A stretch of 64,000 bases of DNA from Aldehydirespirator sp965116665 (GTDB lineage Bacteria; Actinomycetota; Acidimicrobiia; Acidimicrobiales; Aldehydirespiratoraceae): assembly GCA_965116665.1 (NCBI GenBank), contig OZ220709.1, positions 310,001 to 374,000 on the forward strand. The letters are read 5' to 3'. Both the position numbers and the translations under genes were made by a program. Below, piece after piece: positions 58,733-64,000 of the stretch. Position 1 is the first letter of the stretch. Every line of letters begins with the position of its first letter. The notes under the pieces are model-generated. The model worked only from the letters and a program-made list of their open reading frames with translations, did not search any database and had not been told where the DNA came from.

Positions 58733-60280
58733 ATGACCGATTTTCTCAATGATTGGGGCCTCACCCTCGTCACCTTCGTCCCGCTGATCGGGGCGCTGGT
58801 GATGATGGCGGTCCCCGCCGCCGAGGAGAAGATGCTCAAGCAGCTGGCCCTGCTGTCGTCGCTGGTGGCGATGGTGATCGGCGGGCTGCTGATGCTCGAC
58901 TTCGACTACGGCAACGCCGGGGCCCTCCAGTACGTGGTGGACGCCCGCTGGATCGAGGTCATCAACAGCCGCTACATCCTCGGGCTGGACGGGATCTCGT
59001 TGCCGCTCATGGCGCTGACCCTGGTGGTGGTGCCGCTGTGCGTGGTCTACTCGTGGGACCACATACCCGAGCCGGGCAACCCCAAGGCCTTCTTCATCCT
59101 GATGCTCATCCTCGAGACGGGCATGGTGGGCACCTTCGGGGCCCAGGACCTGATTCTGTTCTTCGTGTTCTTCGAGGTCGTGCTGCTGCCCATGTTCTTC
59201 ATGATCGCGGTGTGGGGCGGCGAGAACCGGCGCTACGCCTCGATCAAGTTCTTCCTGTTCACGCTGTTCGGCTCGGCGCTGATGCTGCTGTCGTTCCTGG
59301 CGCTGTTCTTCCTTTCAACCGACCCGGCCACCGGCGAGTCGCTGCGAACCTTCGACATGCGGGCGCTGACCGACGTGGCCGGCGCCGGAATCCTGGGCGC
59401 GACCCAGATCTGGATCTTCGCGGGCATGTTCATCGGCTTCGGCGTGAAAGTGCCGATGTTCCCGTTCCACACCTGGCTTCCCGACGCCCACACCGAGGCC
59501 CCCACGGTGGGGTCGGTGATCCTGGCCGCGGTCCTGTTGAAGCTCGGCACCTACGGGTTCGTGCGCATCGCGGTGCCCATGCTCCCCGAGGGCGCCGAGG
59601 CGTGGGCGCCGTGGATAGGGCTGCTGGCGGTCATCGGCATCATCTACGGCGCGTTGGGGTGTTTGGCCCAGACCGACATGAAGCGCCTGATCGCGTTCTC
59701 GTCGGTGGCCCACATGGGCTTCGTGATGCTCGGCATCGCCACCCTGACCGACTTCGGGATCAACGCGGCCATCTTCGGCATGGTCGCCCACGGGATCATC
59801 ACCGGGATGCTGTTCTTCCTGGCCGGCTCGGTGAAGGAGCGCTACCACACGCTCGAGATCCGCCGGCTGGGCGGGATGCTGGTCCAGGCGCCCCGGATGG
59901 GCTGGATCCTGGGATTCTGCTCGATGGCGTCGCTGGGGCTGCCCGGCCTGGCCGGCTTCTGGGGGGAGTTCCCGGCCATCCTGTCGGCCTACTCGCCGGC
60001 TGAGGGCCTGCCGGTCGAGACGTTCCGGACCTACATGGTGGTGGCCGCGGTGGGCACGGTGCTGGCTGCGGGCTACCTGCTGTGGCTGCTCCAGCGCACC
60101 GCCATGGGGGCGCCGAAGGAGGAGTTCGCCGACAGCGACGACATCGTCGACGTGACCCGCCTCGAGTGGATCTCGTGGGCGCCGCTGCTGGTGGGAATCA
60201 TCCTGTTCGGGGTGGCGCCCGGCCTGATCTTCGACGTCACCGACCCGGCCGTCGTCGGCCTGCTGGCGGCCGGGGGCTGA
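58733..60280 (+). CDS. nuoM: NADH-quinone oxidoreductase subunit M, second operon
   Basis: A 515-residue antiporter-like subunit: ILGLDGISLPLMALTLVVVP, FFVFFEVVLLPMFFMIAVWG, GVKVPMFPFHTWLPDAHTEA, PTVGSVILAAVLLKLGTYGF, QTDMKRLIAFSSVAHMGFVM and ASLGLPGLAGFWGEFPAILS. It is followed seven bases later by nuoN. Confidence 0.95.
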   Translation: MTDFLNDWGLTLVTFVPLIGALVMMAVPAAEEKMLKQLALLSSLVAMVIGGLLMLDFDYGNAGALQYVVDARWIEVINSRYILGLDGISLPLMALTLVVVPLCVVYSWDHIPEPGNPKAFFILMLILETGMVGTFGAQDLILFFVFFEVVLLPMFFMIAVWGGENRRYASIKFFLFTLFGSALMLLSFLALFFLSTDPATGESLRTFDMRALTDVAGAGILGATQIWIFAGMFIGFGVKVPMFPFHTWLPDAHTEAPTVGSVILAAVLLKLGTYGFVRIAVPMLPEGAEAWAPWIGLLAVIGIIYGALGCLAQTDMKRLIAFSSVAHMGFVMLGIATLTDFGINAAIFGMVAHGIITGMLFFLAGSVKERYHTLEIRRLGGMLVQAPRMGWILGFCSMASLGLPGLAGFWGEFPAILSAYSPAEGLPVETFRTYMVVAAVGTVLAAGYLLWLLQRTAMGAPKEEFADSDDIVDVTRLEWISWAPLLVGIILFGVAPGLIFDVTDPAVVGLLAAGG

Positions 60281-60287
60281 CCCGCTG

Positions 60288-61811
60288 ATGCTCGGCTCGG
60301 TCCTGACCCTCGCCTTCGAGCGGCCGGCGATCGACTGGCACGCGGTCGCGCCCGAGCTGACCCTGCTCGGCTTCGGGGCGCTGCTGACGCTGGTTGACAT
60401 CGTCTGGCTGGAACGGGGCCGGGCCGTGGTCTCCGCGCTGGCCTCCTTCGGGCTGCTGGCGTCGATGGTGCCGGTGGTGACCCTGGCGTGGGACGGCGCA
60501 GACCGCTCCACGTTCTGGGGCGCCTATGTGGTCGACGACTACGCCCTGGTGATGAAGGCCGTGTTCCTGCTGGCCGGGTACGTGGTGGTGCTGCTCTCCA
60601 CCAACTACATCGCCGAGGGCGACTACTGGGAGAACGAGTACTACCAGATGCTGCTGTCGGCGGTGCTGGGCATGGTGGTCATGGCCTCGGCCCGCGACCT
60701 GGTGACCATCTTCGTGGCTCTCGAGCTGCTGTCGATCCCGGCCTACCTGATGGCCACCTGGCGCAAGCGGGATCTGCGCAGCAACGAGGCCGGCCTCAAG
60801 TACTACCTGATGGGGGTGTTCGCCTCCGCGGTGCTGCTCTACGGCATGTCGCTGCTGTACGGCGCGACCGGCTCGACCATGCTGACCGACATCGATGCCG
60901 CCGTCTCGGCCGGTGGCGCGCCCTTGGCCGTCGTGACCCTGGGCGTGATCTTCGTGGTGGTCGGCTTCGGGTTCAAGGTGTCGGCGTTCCCGTTCCACAC
61001 CTGGGCGCCGGACACCTACGAGGGCGCGCCCACTCCGGTGACCGCGTTCTTGTCGGTGGCGTCGAAGGCCGCCGGGTTCGTGGCCCTGCTGTCGCTGGTG
61101 TTCGTGGGCTTCTGGGGCCGGTCCGACGTGTACCAGCCGCTGATGTGGGCCCTGGCCGCGGCGTCGATGTTCGGCGGGAACCTGATGGCGTTGCGCCAGA
61201 CCAACGTGGTGCGGCTGCTGGCCTACTCGGGGGTGGCCCAGGCCGGGTACATGCTGGCCCCGCTGGCGGTGGCGGGTGAGTCGCTGGCGACCGCGGACGA
61301 CGCCCTGTCGTCGGTGGTGACCTACCTTGCCATCTACGCGGCCATGAACCTGGGCGCGTTCGCGGTGATCATCGCGGTGGCCCGGCGAACCGCCTCAGCC
61401 GAGATCGGCACGTACAAGGGCCTGTTCCGCTACTCGCCGGGCCTGGCCGTGGCCATGACGATCTTCCTGATGGCCCTGGCCGGCATCCCGCCGCTGGGCG
61501 GCTGGTTCGCCAAGTTCGAGATCGTGCTGGCCCTGCTCTCGCCGGGCACGCCCTGGGGTGTGGTCCTGGGTGTGATCGTGGCCGTCAATTCTGTGATCGC
61601 CCTCTACTACTACGCCCGCATCGCGTCGTACATGTGGGTGGAGGCCCCGCCCGCCGACGAGGGGTTCGACACCACCTCGCCCATCAAGACCCCCACCTCG
61701 ATCTCAGCCGCCCTGGTCCTCACCGGCGCGGCCACCCTCGCCTTCGGCATCCTCCCCCAATGGGTAGGCCACTTCACCGACGTAAGCCTGGTAGCCACCG
61801 GCCTGGGCTGA
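60288..61811 (+). CDS. nuoN: NADH-quinone oxidoreductase subunit N, second operon
   Basis: A 507-residue antiporter-like subunit: DLVTIFVALELLSIPAYLMA, LRSNEAGLKYYLMGVFASAV, FKVSAFPFHTWAPDTYEGAP, QTNVVRLLAYSGVAQAGYML and LAGIPPLGGWFAKFEIVLAL. It ends the 11-gene operon. No terminator hairpin is obvious behind it. Confidence 0.94.
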   Translation: MLGSVLTLAFERPAIDWHAVAPELTLLGFGALLTLVDIVWLERGRAVVSALASFGLLASMVPVVTLAWDGADRSTFWGAYVVDDYALVMKAVFLLAGYVVVLLSTNYIAEGDYWENEYYQMLLSAVLGMVVMASARDLVTIFVALELLSIPAYLMATWRKRDLRSNEAGLKYYLMGVFASAVLLYGMSLLYGATGSTMLTDIDAAVSAGGAPLAVVTLGVIFVVVGFGFKVSAFPFHTWAPDTYEGAPTPVTAFLSVASKAAGFVALLSLVFVGFWGRSDVYQPLMWALAAASMFGGNLMALRQTNVVRLLAYSGVAQAGYMLAPLAVAGESLATADDALSSVVTYLAIYAAMNLGAFAVIIAVARRTASAEIGTYKGLFRYSPGLAVAMTIFLMALAGIPPLGGWFAKFEIVLALLSPGTPWGVVLGVIVAVNSVIALYYYARIASYMWVEAPPADEGFDTTSPIKTPTSISAALVLTGAATLAFGILPQWVGHFTDVSLVATGLG

Positions 61812-61943
61812 CGCATGGCCGCGAAGGACTCAGCATTGTGTTGGGGCTGACAGGCATCTGAGGACAGCTGTGCTGGGGGCGAACCCGAGCGTGCCATGAG
61901 TGATGTTGGCACCGATCCGGTGCGGGTCTTCTAGTGGTGATCA

Positions 61944-62024
61944 CAGAGCGCGCTGCGATCTATCTCCACAACGCGCTATGAATAACCTTCAGAACGCGCT
62001 ACCGTTGATCTACAGAACGCGCTA
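61944..62024 (+). repeat. Four iterons with exact 23-bp spacing
   Basis: Direct repeats start at 61944, 61967, 61990 and 62013. The last two are CAGAACGCGCTA; the second is CACAACGCGCTA and the first CAGAGCGCGCTG. Spacers of 11 bp are AT-rich. The last copy ends 21 bp before the ATG of the DUF4143 gene. The layout suggests an operator or replication-like binding array for a protein that contacts one DNA face every two turns or so. Positions 61812-61943 show no gene. Confidence 0.85.
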
Positions 62025-62045
62025 TCGGATACCCGGAGGCGAGTC

Positions 62046-63329
62046 ATGAGTGAGGCGGCTCCCACGCTCACGATGCCCGGCTACCTGCCGCGCATCGTAG
62101 GCCGCGAGGTTGAGAATGCTCTGCGGAGGCGGGGAGCGGTCCTCGTCGAAGGCGTGCGGGGATGCGGCAAGACCTGGATGGCGCGGCACTTCGCCCGCAG
62201 CGAGGTCCGGCTGGACGATGAGGCGGCGCTGCTGCTGGCCTCCTCAGATCCAGCCGAGGTGCTGCGGGGACCTACACCCCGGCTGCTGGACGAGTGGCAG
62301 AACGCCCCGAGCCTGTGGAATCGGGTGCGCCGGGAATGCGACGACCGCCCCGAGCCCGGCCAGTTCATCCTCACCGGGTCGGCCGCTCCGCAAGACGACG
62401 TGACCCGCCATACCGGCACCGGCCGCATCAGCCGGGTGCTGCTGCGGCCGATGTCGTTGTGGGAGACGGGGCAGTCCACCGGCGCCGCATCGCTCAAGCA
62501 GGTGTTTGAGGGTGAAGCCGTCTCTTGCCTCCCCAACGGGCAACCGGGCCTGCGAGATATCGCTTCAGCTGTCTGCGTCGGCGGCTGGCCCCAGAACCTC
62601 GACCAGAGCGAGAAGGAGGCCCTCTCGTCAGTCGGCGACTACGCCAACGAGCTCATCCGGGTGGACATCCCCACCGCCAGCGGAGTACGGCACGACCCGA
62701 CCATGGTGCAACGGCTCATGCAGTCCATCTCACTCAACGTGGCGACCGAGGCCAAGATGACCAGGCTGGCGTCCGACATGGACATCGGCCATCCCCCGAG
62801 CCGCAACACCGTCGCCGCCTATCTCGATGCGCTACGCCGCATCTACGTCGTCGAAGACCAGCCCGCGTGGTCGGTGAGCCTCCGATCGAAGGCCACTCTA
62901 AGGAAGGAAGCCAAGCGGCACTTCGTTGACCCCTCCCTCGCCGCGGCCATGCTGCGAGCCACTCCCGAGCGGTTGCTGTCCGACCACACGGCCTTTGGCT
63001 CCCTGTTCGAGTCGCTGGCCGTGCGCGACCTCCGCATATACAGCCAAGCCGAGCGGGCCACGGTATTCCACTACCGCGACAACACTGAGCTGGAGGCCGA
63101 CGCCGTCGTCGAGCGCACCGACGGTGCGTGGGTCGCTGCTGAGATCAAGCTCAGCACCAGCACCAAGACCATCGACAGAGCCGCACGGACCCTGCTTCGC
63201 CTCAAGGAGAAGACAACCCGCCAGCGCGCCGCCAACCTGGCCGCTCTGTTGGTGATAACTCCGACCGGTCCCGCCTACCGCCGTCCCGACGGCGTGCAAG
63301 TCGTCCCCATCACTGCCCTCGGCCCCTGA
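62046..63329 (+). CDS. DUF4143 family ATPase
   Basis: A 427-residue AAA-like ATPase with C-terminal DUF4143. Walker A is GVRGCGKTW near residue 34-42, Walker B is in PRLLDEWQNAPSLWNRVRRE, and the sensor-like FILTGSAAPQDDVTRHTGTG RISRVLLRPMSLWE region follows. The DUF4143 part has RLASDMDIGHPPSRNTVAAY, LRRIYVVEDQPAWS and a nuclease-like core (LFESLAVRDLRIYSQ, ELEADAVVERTDGAWVAAEI KLS). GGAGG lies seven bases before the ATG. Function of the family is unclear; members are patchily distributed and often flanked by repeats, as here. Confidence 0.85.
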   Translation: MSEAAPTLTMPGYLPRIVGREVENALRRRGAVLVEGVRGCGKTWMARHFARSEVRLDDEAALLLASSDPAEVLRGPTPRLLDEWQNAPSLWNRVRRECDDRPEPGQFILTGSAAPQDDVTRHTGTGRISRVLLRPMSLWETGQSTGAASLKQVFEGEAVSCLPNGQPGLRDIASAVCVGGWPQNLDQSEKEALSSVGDYANELIRVDIPTASGVRHDPTMVQRLMQSISLNVATEAKMTRLASDMDIGHPPSRNTVAAYLDALRRIYVVEDQPAWSVSLRSKATLRKEAKRHFVDPSLAAAMLRATPERLLSDHTAFGSLFESLAVRDLRIYSQAERATVFHYRDNTELEADAVVERTDGAWVAAEIKLSTSTKTIDRAARTLLRLKEKTTRQRAANLAALLVITPTGPAYRRPDGVQVVPITALGP

Positions 63330-63436
63330 CCTGCTTCAACAACTGGACGATTCGGCGGGTTCCTCGTGAGTCGAAAAAGTCATCGCAATGCGATCATCAG
63401 AGTTCTAGGCTCGCCCAACTGGCGAAGGGTCAGGCC

Positions 63437-63730
63437 ATGGCAAATGTCACCATCCGGAATCTGGACGACGATCTGAAGGCGCGACTGTGCCTCCGCGCAG
63501 CCAATCATGGCTGTTCCCCGGAGGAGGAAGTCCACAACATCCTGCGCAAGACCGTCGAACGTCAAGCCGGCCCGACCGACCTCGCTGCGGCCATCCGCAA
63601 TCGCTTCCTGCCCCTCGGCGGCATCGAGCTGGAGCTGCCGCGGCGCGAGCCGGTGGTTACCCGCAACACCCGGGACTTCGAGGGTGCCGGCGTCGACCTG
63701 ATCGATCCGTGGGAGGCGGACGATGACTGA
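63437..63730 (+). CDS. FitA-like antitoxin fused to the tail of a PIN-domain toxin
   Basis: A 97-residue protein. Residues 1 to about 70 match FitA/VapB-type ribbon-helix-helix antitoxins (NVTIRNLDDDLKARLCLRAA, CSPEEEVHNILRKTV, AIRNRFLPLGGIELELPRRE). The last 25 (VVTRNTRDFEGAGVDLIDPW) are the normal C terminus of a VapC/FitB PIN toxin, where this motif closes the active site. The middle of the toxin is missing, so an in-frame deletion has joined the two genes. The product may still bind its operator but cannot have toxin activity. The stop overlaps the ATG of the SDR gene by eight bases. Confidence 0.75.
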   Translation: MANVTIRNLDDDLKARLCLRAANHGCSPEEEVHNILRKTVERQAGPTDLAAAIRNRFLPLGGIELELPRREPVVTRNTRDFEGAGVDLIDPWEADDD

Positions 63731-64000
63731 GCGGGTGGCACTGGTGACCGGTGCGGGGTCGGGGGTGGGCCGGGCCGCGGCGCTGGCGTTGGCTGGTGAC
63801 GGTTGGACTGTGGTGACTGCGGGCCGGCGGCTGGAGCCGCTGGTCGAGACGGTGGAGCTCATCGAGCAGGCTGGGGGCTCGGGGGTGGCGATCACCGCCG
63901 ACGTGGCCGATCCTGAATCGGTCGAGGTGCTCTTCGAGCGCATCAGGGACGACTTCGGACGCATCGACCTGCTGTTCAACAATGCCGGAGCGGCCTCGGC
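63723..64000 (+). CDS. Short-chain dehydrogenase/reductase, 3' partial
   Basis: The first 92 residues of an SDR enzyme run off the right edge. The cofactor motif TGAGSGVG is at residues 9-16, the AGRR segment that favours NADPH or NAD follows the second strand, DVADPESVE is the adenine-contacting motif, and LLFNNAGA is the NNAG strand. Substrate unknown. The ATG overlaps the end of the antitoxin fusion gene by eight bases. Confidence 0.9.
   Translation, partial: MTERVALVTGAGSGVGRAAALALAGDGWTVVTAGRRLEPLVETVELIEQAGGSGVAITADVADPESVEVLFERIRDDFGRIDLLFNNAGAAS

Noticed and set aside
51286..61811. Hidden nuoE, nuoF or nuoG genes in the second operon
   Set aside because: Genes abut or nearly so from nuoA to nuoN; there is no room for them and no NADH-binding or [2Fe-2S] motif is seen.
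61944..62024. CRISPR array upstream of the DUF4143 gene
   Set aside because: Repeats are only 12 bp with 11-bp spacers, too short for CRISPR, and they imperfectly match. An iteron-type operator fits better.
63437..63730. Intact toxin-antitoxin pair
   Set aside because: Only the last part of the toxin remains, fused to the antitoxin; the PIN catalytic acidic residues are missing.

Overview
The window is high-GC DNA from an actinobacterium. An mshA-type mycothiol glycosyltransferase, a small acyl-CoA carboxylase epsilon subunit next to a carboxyltransferase beta chain, and many genes whose start codon lies 6-9 nt after a TANNNT box (leaderless initiation) all point that way. The respiratory gene content makes a deep-branching class such as Acidimicrobiia likely; that placement is inference, since no rRNA gene is present.

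Positions 1-13.5 kb: a 5'-truncated lipoprotein gene, a PNPOx-type flavoprotein and an old-yellow-enzyme oxidoreductase are followed by an accessory block on the minus strand. The block holds a ParA-like ATPase and an AlbA_2/Schlafen-type ATP-binding protein (ATGA-coupled, with their own leaderless promoter), and a complete four-gene Wadjet anti-plasmid system of the DUF2397/DUF2398/DUF2399 type in the order jetC-jetA-jetB-jetD. 13.7-24.4 kb: housekeeping genes, including acyl-CoA carboxylase beta and epsilon, leucyl/phenylalanyl-tRNA-protein transferase, a membrane cyclophilin with a 59-residue membrane protein in front of it, tRNA-Lys, a YgjP-like metallopeptidase, a histidine phosphatase, a MoaD-like protein, mshA and a YbjN-like gene.

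24.6-47.1 kb: one long plus-strand respiratory array. A cytochrome bc complex (small membrane protein, 2x[4Fe-4S] ferredoxin, split cytochrome b, Rieske protein, diheme cytochrome c, an unrecognised membrane protein) runs into a full 14-gene complex I operon, nuoABCDEFGHIJKLMN. 47.1-51.2 kb: YbaK-like deacylase, PhyH-like dioxygenase, a CPA2-type antiporter with CBS domains, a STAS protein and a small membrane protein. 51.3-61.8 kb: a second complex I operon, nuoABCDHIJKLMN, with no nuoEFG, starting from a leaderless nuoA. The two complexes and the bc complex would feed a shared quinone pool; the 11-subunit form must take electrons from something other than the usual NADH module. 61.8-64 kb: a DUF4143 ATPase behind four 23-bp-spaced iterons, a FitA-like antitoxin fused in frame to the tail of a PIN toxin, and the start of an SDR gene.

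The most unusual signal is at the gene junctions of the respiratory operons. At eleven junctions the spacer is an open mini-ORF that begins at or just after the stop of the upstream gene. At nine of them it ends within 4 nt of, or overlapping, the start of the next gene. At several junctions the spacer is a tandem repeat whose unit carries a copy of the downstream gene's start (138 bp x2 before nuoA, 125 bp x2 before nuoE, 61 bp x2 before nuoL). These look like spacer elements that amplify while preserving stop-start translational coupling.
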